NCBI GenBank assembly: GCA_011037195.1
Contig: JAAEAF010002582.1
Span: forward strand, 1 to 64,000
Length of the DNA: 64,000 bases
Direction of reading: 5' to 3'
From: Triatoma infestans
Taxonomy: Eukaryota > Arthropoda > Insecta > Hemiptera > Reduviidae
Below are positions 42,601 to 54,652 of the stretch, piece by piece. A model generated the notes under the pieces. It saw only the letters and a program-made list of their open reading frames with translations. It did not search any database and had not been told where the DNA came from. The position numbers were made by a program, and so were the translations under genes. Every line of letters begins with the position of its first letter. The first letter of the stretch is position 1.

Positions 42601-43087
42601 GGAAGAGTTAATAAAATGCAATTTAATGGTTCAGTCGGTGCTATGATAATGCTTTACTGGTAGTAAAATACATAAATAAAATTGCCTTTCTATTCCAATA
42701 AAATATAATTTACATGCCCCACATGAGTTTTAATACTACCTAGTTTTAATACTATCTCTCGTAACGAGTATATTTTTATATGAGTTATTCATACATATAT
42801 GGCCAAAACATAATTTGCTTTTAAGTAATATTTTGTTTAAGATATTATTTTAACTTTCGTAGTTTCAAAATGCAATGTAATGATGGACTGTAAAAGATAT
42901 AAATGCATTTTAAACATATAAAACAGGAATAGTTATATAATTGGATCTATGTAATAGGCCTATTACTTTCTCATACACTTCTAAAAAAAAAAACAATGCT
43001 AAGGATAAACTTAACGAAATCATATACTTTTTGAAGTTTACGAACTCACATAGAGTAGTAATAAAAGGAAAATTTGGGGGGGGTCCT
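42601..43087. other. AT-rich spacer
   Basis: Nothing recognised. Confidence 0.5.
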
Positions 43088-43974
43088 TCTGGAGTGAAAC
43101 GCACTCACACAACTTTCTCTTACCCCAGTTCTCAAAATTATAATTGACAAATTTTACAGTTGGTATACCAAAATTCGTCGAAAAACTGTTCAGTAAAAAC
43201 GCTCTTCCGGTTTATTAATTTTCTTGAAACTCGGAAATTTGGCCATTTATTTATTTATTTTTAATTAATTTTCTTTGTATAATCATCAACTATGATAGCA
43301 ATTTAGAGAAAAACATAACCCCACACCTCCCCAAAAAAAGTGCCCTTAAATGAATTTTCCCAGAGAAATTTTTTAAATAAAATTTGTACATCATTGTTTG
43401 TATAGTTTATATAGGATGTTTCAAGAAAATCTTCGGAGCCATTTTTTTGAGAAAATCGCGAAAAAGTGGAAAAAAATATTTAGTACAGCGGTAAAGTAAA
43501 CACACTTCCAGTCATCCGATTTTTTTCAAACTCGGAATTTCAACAAAATATTTAATTCTAATTAACATTATTTAGATGGCAAAATTGTCTAATAAACTGA
43601 AATAGCACTTTAAAGGAAGCTGCAACCCGATCCCCCCTCCAAAATTAAGCTTAAATGAGTTTTTTCGGAGAAATGTTTCAAATAAAAATTGGAGCTCTTT
43701 GTATATGTAGTTGATGTATCAAGTTTCAAGAAAATCGTATGGGTTGAGGAATTTCGACAGATGACGTACTGCCAGATTCCATGGAGATACCTAAACGGAA
43801 TATCAAGTTTCAACTTTCTACGGTTTTTCGGTTTTGAGCTGTGCTCTTCACATTCATACACCACAACCATTTTCTAAAAACCACTTTTTTGGACCCTGGG
43901 GACCTCAAAACGATAAACTCAATATTGAAAATGATATGATTACAATACTTCCTCCTACAAGGAGTAAGAGAAAG
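43088..43974 (-). mobile_element. HINE-A, nearly complete
   Basis: TCTGGAGTGAAACGCACTCA to CTCCTACAAGGAGTAAGAGA. Three modules, with a deletion in the module nearest the 5' end (around 43735) that removes the scaffold GCGAAAAAGT part. The CA tract is reduced. Confidence 0.85.
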
Positions 43975-44045
43975 AAATACGAGTACAATGGTTCCCAAGT
44001 AAGAAAAAAATATTTTCCTAAAACTGCTGATAAATATGACCCAAA

Positions 44046-44310
44046 CAGATTTTAAGTTTTGGATGAATTAGCTAAGGGATTGGAAAGGGAATGGATTAGC
44101 TAAGTTGTTAGCTTACTGGACCACCACGCGGATGTCCCGGGTTCGAGCCCAGCGGTGCTTCCCCTTAGATTTTCTCTTCCACTACAGTTCCGGTGTTGCA
44201 CAGTGTTGTCTGTAACAAGAGAACACTGTCCGGAGGTCCGGCAGTGCACCGAGAAGGCTCTGGGTGCCATGATCGTACATGTTGACGCACCTTAATTAAA
44301 AAAATATATA
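44046..44310 (+). mobile_element. tRNA-derived SINE (family 2)
   Basis: A-box region TTAGCTTACTGGACC and B-box GGGTTCGAGCCC (44139-44150). Body CACAGTGTTGTCTGTAACAA and GGCAGTGCACCGAGAAGGCT. It ends in an A/AT-rich tail (44296-44316). The best family-2 copy. Confidence 0.8.
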
Positions 44311-44459
44311 TATATTTATTGTTTCCTAATTTGAACCTAATATTCTGCAACCTTTCTTTAAGTAACCTTCAGTTTTTTCAATGGACAACGTCTTATCTTA
44401 GAAGTTAAGATAAATTAACGGTCTCTTAGATCTTGTTTTATTTCTCTTTTTATATACTT

Positions 44460-44740
44460 TGTATAAATTGTTGTGGTTATGGTTGGTTCCGCAGAGCTGG
44501 GAAAGAGTCAGAGATATTTTCCGTGATAACCTGCTTTCTTTTGTATGGTCATCGACCAGTTTCGGGCGTTCACCCATCATCAGGATGTTTTTTTTTTTCA
44601 ATTAGTGGGATAACATAGACTTGCACAGAGCAAATTTTGTTCATAATCCTGATGTTGAGCGAACGCCCGAAACCGGTCGATGACCACAAAAAGAAAGCAG
44701 GCTATTACGGAAAATATCTCTGATGCTTTCCCGGCTATGC
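44460..44740. repeat. Foldback element, ~100-bp arms, hammerhead-like
   Basis: The left arm begins GGTTCCGCAGAGCTGGGAAA and runs to CACCCATCATCAGGATG. The right arm mirrors it to GCTTTCCCGGCTATGC. The right end fuses directly with a HINE-A fragment. Confidence 0.85.
44550..44587 (-). ncRNA. Minimal hammerhead ribozyme candidate (best core)
   Basis: On the minus strand: CATC (44587-44584), exact core CTGATGA (44583-44577), one extra T, helix II GGGT-GAAC-GCCC with one G-T pair (44575-44564), GAAA (44563-44560), then CTGGTC with C as the predicted cleavage base, and GATG (44553-44550), which pairs with CATC. Helix III is nearly self-complementary (CTGG, from CCGG). Catalytic core bases are all present. 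The extra T and the short helix III are the weak points. Confidence 0.55.
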
Positions 44741-45294
44741 GACAAATTTTATAGTTTGTGTACCAAATTTGATGAAATTCGTCGAAAACTGAAAAAAAAA
44801 AACTGTCCAGTAAAAGCGCACTAATTTTCTTGAAATTCGGAATTTTGGCCATCTAATTATTTCTAATTAATTTTGTTTAGATGATAGAATTGTATAATCA
44901 ACTGTGATAATACTTTAAGAGAAAAACCATAACCCCACCCCTCCCCTAAAAGTGCCCTTAAATGTATTTTTCCAAAGAAATGTTTCAAATAAAAGTTATA
45001 GCTCTTTTTATGTTTAGTTTATATACCAAGTTTGAAGAAAATCGTCGGAGACATTTTTGAGAACAAAATGCAAAAAAGTAAAAAAAAAACAACTAGTAAA
45101 GTGGTACTTCCGGTTGAGGAATTTTGACACATAACGTACTGTCAAATCCCAAGGTGATACCTAAATGGAATATCAAGTTTTAACTTTCTACTTTTTTTTC
45201 GTTTTTGAGCTATGCTGTTCACATACATACATTCATACATACATACATACATACACGATTACAATACTTCCACTTACTAGGAGTAAGAGAAAGT
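44741..45294 (-). mobile_element. HINE-A without 3' hairpin, one module short
   Basis: Starts inside the 3' region (GACAAATTTTATAGTTTGTG) next to the foldback and ends ACTAGGAGTAAGAGAAAGTA. A TACA/CATA tract (45226-45255) replaces the (GT)n tract. Confidence 0.82.
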
Positions 45295-45445
45295 AAAAAA
45301 CAATTTTTTAATGAATTCTCCACAGAGATTGTTTTATTTTGTTCCATATAATTTTCAGAAAAACTGAATTTGATTGTTTACTAAAATGCTTTTTTATTTT
45401 GAAAATTTCAACGCTCGAATTTCCAGAAAGTTGAATTCCTTTTTT

Positions 45446-46440
45446 ACTTTCTCTTACTCCTAGTAAGAGGAAGTACTGTAATCGTGTCAAATTTTCAATA
45501 TTGAGTTTTCACCGGAAATATCCGTTTTGAGGTCCCCTGAGTCCAAAAAAGTGGTTTTTAGCAATTGGTCTGTGTGTGTGTATGTGAACAGCATAGCTCA
45601 TAAACGAAAAATCGCAGAAAGTTCAAACTTGATATTCCGTTTCGGTATCACGATGTGATCTAACAGTACATTATCTGTCAAAATTCCTCAACCGGAAGTA
45701 CCACTTTACTAGTTGGATTTTTTTTACTTTTTTGCAATTTTCTCAAAAATGGCTCCGACGATTTTCATTTGACTTGTGTAAATCAACTACATATACAAGG
45801 GGCTACAACTTTTATTTGAAACATTTCTCTGAGAAAATTCATTTAAGGGCACTTTTGGGAAGGGTGGGGTTAGGTTAACCTCTAAAGTGCTATTTCAGTT
45901 TATTACACAATTCGGTCATTTAAATAATGTTAATTAGAATAAAATATGTTGTTGAAATTCCGAATTTGAGGACAATCGGATAACCGGAAGTGCTTTTGTT
46001 TTAACACTTTACTAAATGATGTTTTCACTTTTTCGCGATTTTCTCAAAAATGGCCCCGACGATTTTCTTGAAACTACACATATAAACTAAAAATTCAAAG
46101 ATCTACAACTTTTATATAAAACATTTCTCTGGACAAATTCATTTAAGGACACTTTTAGGAGAGGGGTAGGGTTACAGCTTTCTCTAAAGTGGTATATCGT
46201 ACTTGATTATACAACTCTATCATCCAAATGAAATTAATTAGAAATAAATAGATGGCCAATATTCCGAGTTTGAACGGAAATCAGTAAACCGGAAGTGCGC
46301 TTTTACTGAATAGTTTTTTCAGTTTTCTACGAATTTAATTAAATTTGGTACTACAAACTATAAAATTTGTCAATTATAATTTTGAGAACTGGAGTAAGAT
46401 AAAGTTGTGTGAGTGTTTCACACCAGATTTTTTTTTTTTT
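45446..46440 (+). mobile_element. HINE-A, full length
   Basis: Both termini intact (ACTTTCTCTTACTCCTAGTA to GTGTGAGTGTTTCACACCAG and a T-run). Three modules, short (GT)n tract at 45571. Confidence 0.92.
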
Positions 46441-47107
46441 TGCACTACGTATATTCCAATATTTCTTTAATTATCAATAAATATATGTTGTTTGAAGTAA
46501 TGAATAATTCAGAAGCCAACTTACTGCGTACCTATATTAATTTGGTTTCAAAATCAATTTATCAAAAGAGATAATATTCAACCATGAGTAAAAGATTGGA
46601 AAAAAAAAGAAAAAAAAAAAAGAATTATCTTGAAACGTCAGCAGTTAATCGTTTTATTTGATCGCAACACCTTACCATCTAAATAATTGTTGTAGAACGA
46701 TCACGAAGGTGGTGGAATAGTGATTGTTGAATCCTTGAAATCGCTAACTATTTCAGGATCAAAGGTTAATTATTTAATAAAGATGTGAACAACTTGACAA
46801 GGATTATAGGGATTTATTTAAAAAACAAAAACATTAAATACTTCAATTCCCTTTTCCAGAATATAAATAGATAATTTTTATATTTGACTAAAAGTTGTAA
46901 AAAAGAAAAAGTAAATAAGTGTTTTTCTAGTAAAAACCACAGACTAGGATGTTTTTATATTATCTATCCCCCAAATATAATATATGGAAAAATTCCAAAA
47001 TAAATAAATCTCAGTTTCACTGATATTTTAACTTACTGGTTTCAAGAATAAAAACATCACGATCGTATCAAATTAATACTTCTAAGTAAATATTGATGTT
47101 TACTTTC
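46441..47107. other. AT-rich spacer
   Basis: Nothing recognised. Confidence 0.5.
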
Positions 47108-47421
47108 TATAACATCAATCGAACTAATGCGATCGTGTCGAGATTTTCGAAATTAAGTTTCCACCGGAAATACATGTTTTGAGGTCCCCTGAGTCCAAAA
47201 AAAAGTGGTTTTTAGAAAAATAGTCTTAAGTGTGTGTGTCTCTGAATGTGTGTGTGTAGGACGTGTGTTAAAAGAATATCTCAAAAACGAAATGTTGCAA
47301 GAAACTCTCAAACTAGGTGGTATTCTCTGTTTAGGTATTAAACACCGTATAAGATTTTGCCGAAGATTTTGGGCAAAATTCATCAACCGCAAGTACCACT
47401 TTACCAAAGAGTTTTTTTTTT
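47108..47421 (+). mobile_element. HINE-A outer copy, left part
   Basis: GCGATCGTGTCGAGATTTTC through the (GT)n tract and CAACCGCAAGTACCACTTTA to a T-run at 47411-47423, where a younger copy enters. Continues at about 48420. Confidence 0.72.
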
Positions 47422-48405
47422 TTACTTTTTCTTACTCCTAGTAAGAGGAAGTACTGTAATCTTGTCAAATTTTCGATATCGAGTTTTCACCGGAAATATC
47501 CGTTTTGAGGGTCCCCTTGAGTCCAAAAAGTGGTTATTAGCAAATAGTGTGTGGGTGTGTTGTGTGTGGTGTGATGTGTATGTGAGAACAGCATAGCTAA
47601 AAAACGAAAAACCGTAGAAAGTTGAAACTTGATATTCCGTTTAGGTATCACCATGGCATCTGACGGTGGCTCATCTGTCGAAATTCCTCAACCGGAAGTA
47701 CCACTTTATTAGTTTTTTTTTTTCTACTTTTTTGCGTTTTTGTCAAGAATGGCTCAGATGTTTTTCTTCAAACTTGGTATATCAACTACGCATACAAAGA
47801 TCTAGCACTTTTATTTGAAATGTTTTTCTGGGAAAATTCACTTAAGGGCAGTTATTGGGGAGGGGAGGGTTTAGGTTTTCCACTAAAGCCTTAAAGTTTA
47901 TTAAACAATTCAATCATCTAAAATTAATGTTAATTTGAATTGTATATGTTGTTGAAATTCCGAGTTTAAAAAAAATCGGATAACCGGAAGTGCGTTTACT
48001 TTACCACTTTTACTAAAGGATTATTTCACTTTTTCACGATTTAAACTTCTATATAAACGATATATACAATGCTCTACAACTTTCATTCAAAATATTTGTC
48101 TGGGAAAATTCATTTAAGGGCACTTTTGGAGGCGGGGGTGGGATTACAGCTTCTTCTAAAGTGGTATCATAGTTGATTATACAATTCAATCAACCAAACA
48201 AAATTAATTAGAAATAAATAGATGGCTGAAATTCCGAGTTTCAGGAAAAATTAGTAAACCGGAAGTGCGCTTTTACTGAACAGTTTTTTTTTTTTTTTAG
48301 TTTTAGACGAATTTCATTAAATTTGGTACACTAACTATAAAATTTTCTCAATTATAATTTTGAGAACTGGTGTAAGAGAAAGTTGTGTGAATGTTTCACA
48401 CCAGA
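47422..48405 (+). mobile_element. HINE-A inner copy, full length
   Basis: TACTTTTTCTTACTCCTAGT to GTGTGAATGTTTCACACCAG. It lies entirely within the T-run of the outer copy, in the same orientation. Confidence 0.88.
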
Positions 48406-48850
48406 TTTTTCTGTTTTTTTTTTGTGATTTTTTTTTTTTTTTGAAAAACAGCTCCAACGCTTTTCTTTAAACGGTATATGAACTACGTACATATACAAAG
48501 AGCTCCAATGTTTATTTGAAACATTTCTCTGGGAAAATTCATTTGAGGGCACTTTTGGTGGGAGGAGTGGGGTTAGGTTTTTATCTTAAGTGCCTATTTC
48601 AGTTTATTACACAATCCTATCATCTAAATAATATTAATTAGAATTAAAATATATTGTCAGAATTCTGAGTTTGAAAAAAAAAAATCGGTTAACCGGAAGT
48701 GCGACTTTACTGAATAGGTTTTTCAGTGTTTCGTGATTTTCTCCATAAAAATTCCGACGGATTTAAAACACTAATAAGAATTGTAATTGTGAAGAAAATT
48801 TGGCAATTTCACTGTAAGAGAAAGTCGTGTGAGTGTTTCACACCAGATTT
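48406..48850 (+). mobile_element. HINE-A outer copy, right part
   Basis: Resumes after T-runs with CAGCTCCAACGCTTTTCTTT, then one module, ACCGGAAGTGCGACTTTACT, and the terminus GTCGTGTGAGTGTTTCACAC. Together with the left part this rebuilds a two-module copy. Confidence 0.75.
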
Positions 48851-49513
48851 TTTTTTATTTAAATTTACTTTACTTCAATGACCTTTGAGAAAGGAAAAAC
48901 AAAATTGATTTGAAAAACTTACACGACTTCTTCTTACTAAAATTTATCCAATTAAAATGCACAAATTTGCATAAAACTCCTCTAAATGCGTAATTCTTCC
49001 CCTAATCTCCCATCAGGTGAATAAAAGGTACAATAAACTGTTCTGAAATGGCAATAAATAAGCTGCAAAGAAAGTTATATACTTTTCTGTCTCAAACTGA
49101 ATTTAATCTGGACTGGAAAACAAAGCCAATGCCTGGTTTGAAACACTCATATAACTACTTAGCTCTTACTCTAATTATTAACATTTAATCAAGAAATTTT
49201 GTTTTAAAATTATAACGTTACAAATTGTTTCACCTTGAGCTGGCCATAAAAATTGGGTAGTGAGGATTTTTAATTTTATACCTGAGGGGGCCTTAAGTGG
49301 AGCGCTCTATGTCAAAACACAGATAATATCCCTGTAAAATCAACTTTTTTTTCTGTAAAATGTTTCAAATCAAAGATTTCTGCGATCTTTTTCTTTAAAA
49401 TTCGCGTATGAACACAAAACGGAAGTTGCAAAGGGAAAACTTTAAGTTTCTTCAAGATTAAACCTTGAGTGCAATATACATTTGTATACCGTTTCTTCCA
49501 TATTATACGAGTA
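48851..49513. other. Spacer with old HINE-A traces
   Basis: AT-rich. TGGTTTGAAACACTCATATA at 49134 looks like a reversed HINE-A end followed by eroded module sequence to about 49480. Confidence 0.4.
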
Positions 49514-50433
49514 TATATACAGGGTGTCCCCAAGGTATATGGCTAACAACTTTTTTCTCGGAAACTAAGATAGCTAGAAAAAAAAACTAAAAAATACGTA
49601 TCCCCTTAGTTTTTTGTTATGAAATCCAAATTTAATTTGCAAATTTGTTTTGGTGCTTCCAGAAGCGAGATACAGGCGCCAACTTCATTCTTTACAAATG
49701 GGGAGGTGTGGTTTTTATTTAAGAAATAGATTCCTTTATTTTTTGTAAGAAAAATTTACTTGAACGGTTTTTTTTTTCTTTGAGCGATATTTTACAAGTT
49801 ATGAATGAAAACATGATTCCTATAAGAAATTTCAAAATGATATTATAACGGTTTTTTGATTGAATAAGAAGAAAAGTACTATTTTATTATAAATTTTACT
49901 CCTCATTAATTACAGATCTTGCTCGAACTGGCCCCCACCATTAGAGATGCATACACATGCTTTTTCCTGCCAATTGTGCCTTACGACCAAAGAAATACAT
50001 CTCTAATGGTTCGAGCAAGATCTGTAATTAATGTGGAGTAAAATTTATAATAAAATAGTACTTTTCTTCTTATTCAATCAAAAAACCGTTATAATATCAT
50101 TTTGAAATTTCTTATAAGAATCATGTATTCATTCATAACTTGTAAGATATCACTCACAGAAAAAAACCATTCAAGTAAATTTTTCTTACAAAAAATAGAG
50201 GAATCTATTTCTTAAATAAAAACCACACCTCCCCATTTCAAAAAAAATGAAGTTGGTGCCTGTAACTCGCTTCTGGAAGCACCAAAACAAATTTCCAAAT
50301 TAAATTTGGATTTCTAACAAAAAAAACTACGGGACATGTATTTTTCAGTTTTTTTTTTTCTAGCTATCTTAGTTTCCGAGAAAAAGTCGTTATCCAATAT
50401 ACCTTGGGGCATTCTTCCCCGACAACCCTGTAT
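49514..50433. repeat. Large palindrome with ~430-bp arms
   Basis: The left arm starts TATACAGGGTGTCCCCAAGG and the right arm ends TACCTTGGGG...ACCCTGTAT. The arms match throughout (for example TTCTCGGAAACTAAGATAGC and its inverse, GAATAAGAAGAAAAGTACTA and its inverse, and ATTAATTACAGATCTTGCTC with its inverse at the centre). The spacer is about 50 bp (49955-50002). No coding frame. Confidence 0.9.
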
Positions 50434-51195
50434 CCTTCTGAACTTCAGGGGATCTTTTTAGACCGTACTCAACCAGCGCGCAAAGTGATCACACGAAGAT
50501 CACACTTCCAGATCACTCCCAGAAGCTAGAGAAGGCAAACTCTAACAGGCTCTGGTAAACCGTGCACACCCAGCAAATGCGCTACCAACTTACGGGCTGG
50601 TTCCGGGGTTCCATTTTATATAGCGAGTCTCCTCCCGCTCAACTCGTGACCGCAGTCCTTGGAGCTGCTGTTTAAACCACGACCACTACGAATCCTACCT
50701 CAATTGCAAGCAATCGGCTCGGATAGTAGCTTGCGCCCGTAGTTCAGTGTTTCAACTCTAACGAGCTAGCGTGACTGATCGCACGCCCGATGGATGTGCC
50801 GGTCCATCTACTGATTCCTGTCCATTGCCTGAAGAACAGGGGTGTCAGTAACCCAGGATACTTACAGGCAACCCTGCAAGGGGAAAGGATCAGGATGGGT
50901 TGGGGGAGGGAATCCCCAACCTGGAGAGCCAGAGGCTGATTGCACCCCGGAGGGTGGGCGATAGAGGCGCCACAGACCAACGCCAATTCTGTTTCTAGAA
51001 GTATGCAGTTCTGAAGATACTTCTAGATTTTTAATATCCGCACGCACATTGGATTAGAGCATGTCTTATTAAAATACGTCATTTCCTGTGCAGGGTCACC
51101 CTTGTAGTCGCCTCCTACGACAGGCAGGGCATACCGTAGGCCTATTCTAGAGCCGGGACCTACACGGCCAATACCTTGGGACACCCTGTATATAC
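50434..51195. repeat. GC-rich block of unknown origin
   Basis: About 760 bp of clearly GC-richer sequence with no convincing frame, abutting the palindrome and ending in CCTTGGGACACCCTGTATAT, the inverse of the palindrome's own end. GCATACCGTAGGCCTATTCT and CGCCTCCTACGACAGGCAGG near the right end have the look of the 5' region of a retroelement, but I cannot name it. Confidence 0.4.
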
Positions 51196-51332
51196 AATAT
51201 TGAGGAATATATGAAAATAAAATAAAATAAAAAGTACCCAAAGAAATTGTAATAGTTAAAATAAGATTGCCGTCTCTCTAACCGGCATTCAAATCACTCC
51301 AGTGAATTGAATTCATTGTCTTTCTCATATCT

Positions 51333-51680
51333 CTTTTTTTTACTTTCTATTACTGCTGCGATCATGCCAGCAGCTATTTTTACTGACAATACATCCATTT
51401 TATATCCCCCGAGAATGAAAAAATATATTTTTTAGTCAATTGTTAGTGTGCTGTGGAGGGGTGAGTAGTGTGTGAACAGAATGTATCTGATAAGCCGAAA
51501 TTCGACGGAAGCTTTTAAATTGGATATTCCATTTTTGGTATCACAACTGCCTTCAAACAAGATGTGGTTTCGGTTATAAATTTCTCAAACGGTCATGCGA
51601 TTTTACTAAATAATTTTTTTAACTTATTTTTCTAAGCTTTCAACTAAAGTATCAGTTCAATGCTATGTAATTTAATTTAT
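51333..51680 (+). mobile_element. Degraded HINE-A copy
   Basis: TTTTACTTTCTATTACTGCT, GATATTCCATTTTTGGTATC and CAACTAAAGTATCAGTTCAA in order. Right end lost. Confidence 0.5.
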
Positions 51681-51865
51681 TTATTTGTTTATTTGCTATA
51701 CAGCGTTAGCCTTGATCAAAGAGTTTGCCCAGAGCAAAGAAAGAGCCAATATTACATATAAACATACCAATCCCAATCACAGAGACAAAGTGATAGATAC
51801 AAACAAAAATCTTTTTATTATTCGCAGCAACTAGCCTCAATTATAAAGAAAATAAACAAAAGAAA

Positions 51866-52788
51866 TCTGGTGTGAAACACTCACACAACTTTCTCAGTTA
51901 CCTCAACTGAAAAAAACTATTCAGTAAAAGCGCACTTCCGGTTTACTGATTTTCTTCACACCCGGAATTTTGGCCAACTATTTATTTCTAATTAATTTCA
52001 TTTGGATGATAGAGTTGTATAATCAAGTATGATACCACTTTAGAGGAAGCTGCAACCCTACCCCTCTCCTAAAAGTGCCCTTAAATGAATTTTCCCAGAG
52101 AAATGTTTTATATAAAAGTTGTAGATCTTTGAATGTTTAGTTTATATGTGTAGTTTCAAGAAAATCGTCGGGGCCATTTTTGAGAAAATCGCGAAAAAGT
52201 GAAAAAATCATATTTAGTAAAGTGTTAAAACAAAAGCACTTCCGGTTTTCCGATTTTTCTCAAACTCGGAATTTCAACAACATATTTAATTGTAATTAAC
52301 ATTATTTAAATGACCGAATTGTGTAATAACCTGAAATAGCACTTTAGAGGGTAACCTAACCCCACCCCTCCCCCAGAAGGGCCCTTAAATCAATTTTCCC
52401 AGAGAAATGTTTCAAATAAAAGTTGTAGCTCCTTGTATATGTAGTTGATGTATCAAGTTTAAAGAAAATCCTTGGAGCCATTTTTGAGAAAAACGCAAAA
52501 AAGTAAAAAAGTCAACTAGTAAAGTGGTACTTCCGGTTGAGGAATTTTGACAGATAACGCACAGTCAGATCGCATGGTGATACCTAAACGGAATATTAAG
52601 TTTCAGTTTTCTACGGTTTTTCGTTTTTGAGCTATGCTGTTCACATACACACACACACACACAGACCATTTGCTAAAAACCACTTTTTTGGACTCAGGGG
52701 ACCTCAAAACGGATATTTCCGGTGAAAACTCGATATCGAAAATTTGACACGATTACAATACTTCCTCTTACTAGGAGTAAGAGAAAGT
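51866..52788 (-). mobile_element. HINE-A, full length
   Basis: TCTGGTGTGAAACACTCACA to CTCTTACTAGGAGTAAGAGA. Three modules, CA tract at 52647-52664. The region after the first inverted repeat is shortened by about 60 bp (51905). Confidence 0.9.
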
Positions 52789-53399
52789 AGTACTTAAGAG
52801 TAAAATAAGAAAATGTCAATAATAAATAGGAATTAAAATATAAATAATGGAATATGAAAGATTAGCACATCGTAAAACAGAAATTCGTAAACATATATTA
52901 AATATTCTGTAACATTATTATAATATTATTCCCCAAGTACAAAACTTCTTATCATAACTGCTTGTTTACAATTAATTATAAATGAAATTAATTTGGTGAA
53001 TGGTGTTAATTGAAAATAAGATTTCATAACAATGTTTATCATGCATAGATATTGTATTAATATTGTGTAAAATGATGTTCCCTCAATGGTTGTAAAACTT
53101 TACATTCACAAAGAAAATATAAAATAGAATCGGCAACACCTAGTTTACAAGTTAAACACATTTCATTTGAATCAAAATCATAAAACGAATTATTTATATA
53201 CAAACGACATCGTGCTTTAACCTACCAAGTCTAAGGTGACGGGTAATTCTTATTTTCTTTATACTAGTATTGCTGTCCAAATAAAACTCTCCAGGCCCAA
53301 AAATTACATATCAATCTATAAAACGGATTATATTTACTATTTATGACATACTCTATATATCTTCACTATGCTATGTAATATAATGTTACTGTAAGATTT
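52789..53399. other. AT-rich spacer
   Basis: Nothing recognised. Confidence 0.5.
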
Positions 53400-53925
53400 C
53401 ATTCAACTTATTCCTAGGATTCCAACTTTGATGAAACTTGGTTAACCGGAAGTGTGTTTCTATAGAAAAGATTACGCAACATACATTGGGGGGAATAATG
53501 TTCTTTAAATCTGGAATGCTAACCAATCACCTTTTATTTGAAAACACTCTTCCAAATCATTGGAATCTTTACTAAATCTTTAAATATGTTTTGCATTACA
53601 TAAAAATAATGATGTGGTGATCAGAGCTGCTTACATGAATGTAATGACTTTACTGTAAAGTAACGCACTCAGTCTGGAACTCTTGCAAAGTTTATATATA
53701 ACGCAGTTAAATTCGTGGCTCACACAAAACCTCCAAAATCCATTTTTTCTCCGAAAAATATTTTAAATAGAAGTGATTAGATTAATAATAACTATACGGG
53801 GTGTATCCCAAGTTTCAGAGAAAAGTGTTGGAGGAGTTTTAGAGAAAATTAAAAAAAAAGGAAAAGTCTGTTTTTGTAAAGTCGCACATCCGATTAAATG
53901 ATTTTCTTGAACATCTCATGGTATT
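53400..53925. mobile_element. Old HINE-A module traces, mixed strands
   Basis: GGTTAACCGGAAGTGTGTTT (53436, plus strand) and later GTGTTGGAGGAGTTTTAGAG (53826, minus strand). Too eroded to set ends. Confidence 0.35.
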
Positions 53926-53954
53926 TTATCCGTCATAGCATGCATATGCCTTTG

Positions 53955-53991
53955 ATTCATGACCGGTTTCGGATTTTCATCCATCGTCAGA
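53955..53991 (-). ncRNA. Hammerhead-like motif with strong helix II
   Basis: On the minus strand: CTGACGA, one extra T, hairpin GGAT-GAAA-ATCC, then GAAA, CCGGTC and ATGAAT. Helix II is perfect with a GAAA loop and helix III is self-complementary, but I see no four-base helix I. Confidence 0.4.
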
Positions 53992-54099
53992 GCAAATTTA
54001 TTAAGTTCATGTAGAGAATTCATTTCAACGCAATGTTTCTGTTCCACTGACACTTATTGTTTTTTTTTTTTAATCAATGAACAAATCAACAAGTGCCAG

Positions 54100-54652
54100 A
54101 ACAACTTCCGGTTATCCGATTTTTTGAAACTCGGAATTTCTACAACATATTCAATTCTAATTGACATTAATTTTAGATGATAGAATTGTTTAATAAACTG
54201 AAATAGTACTTTAGATGAAACCTAATCCTATCCTCCCCCACATAACTGCCCTTAAATCAATTTTCCCAGAATAAACATTTCAAATAAAAGTTGTAGCTCT
54301 TTGTATGTGTAGTTGATATACCAAGTTTCAAAAAATATCGTCGGAGCCATTTTTTGAGAAAAACGCATAAGCGTAAAGAACCAACAAGTAAAGTGGTACT
54401 TCCGGTTGCGGAATTTTGATAGATGACCAACTGTCAGATGCCATGGTGATATCTAAACGGAATATCAAGTTTCAACTTTCTACGGTTTTTCATTTTTGAG
54501 CTATGCTGTACACATACACACAAACCATTTGCTAAAAACCACCTTTTTTAGACTCAGGGGACCTCAAAACGGATATTTCCGGTGAAAACTTGATATCGAA
54601 AATTTGACACGATTACAATACTTCCTCTTACTAGGAGTAAAAGAGAAAGTGA
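54100..54652 (-). mobile_element. HINE-A, 3'-truncated
   Basis: From AACTTCCGGTTATCCGATTT to ACTAGGAGTAAAAGAGAAAG. Two modules remain. It sits between eroded minus-strand HINE-A pieces. Confidence 0.82.

Noticed and set aside
42317..42646. 109-codon open frame as a gene
   Set aside because: It overlaps the end of a degraded HINE-A, and its lysine run comes from an A-tract.
49514..51195. rRNA or snRNA content in the GC-rich block
   Set aside because: No conserved rRNA stretch was recognised. The similarity I sensed is to repeat leader sequences, not to structural RNA.
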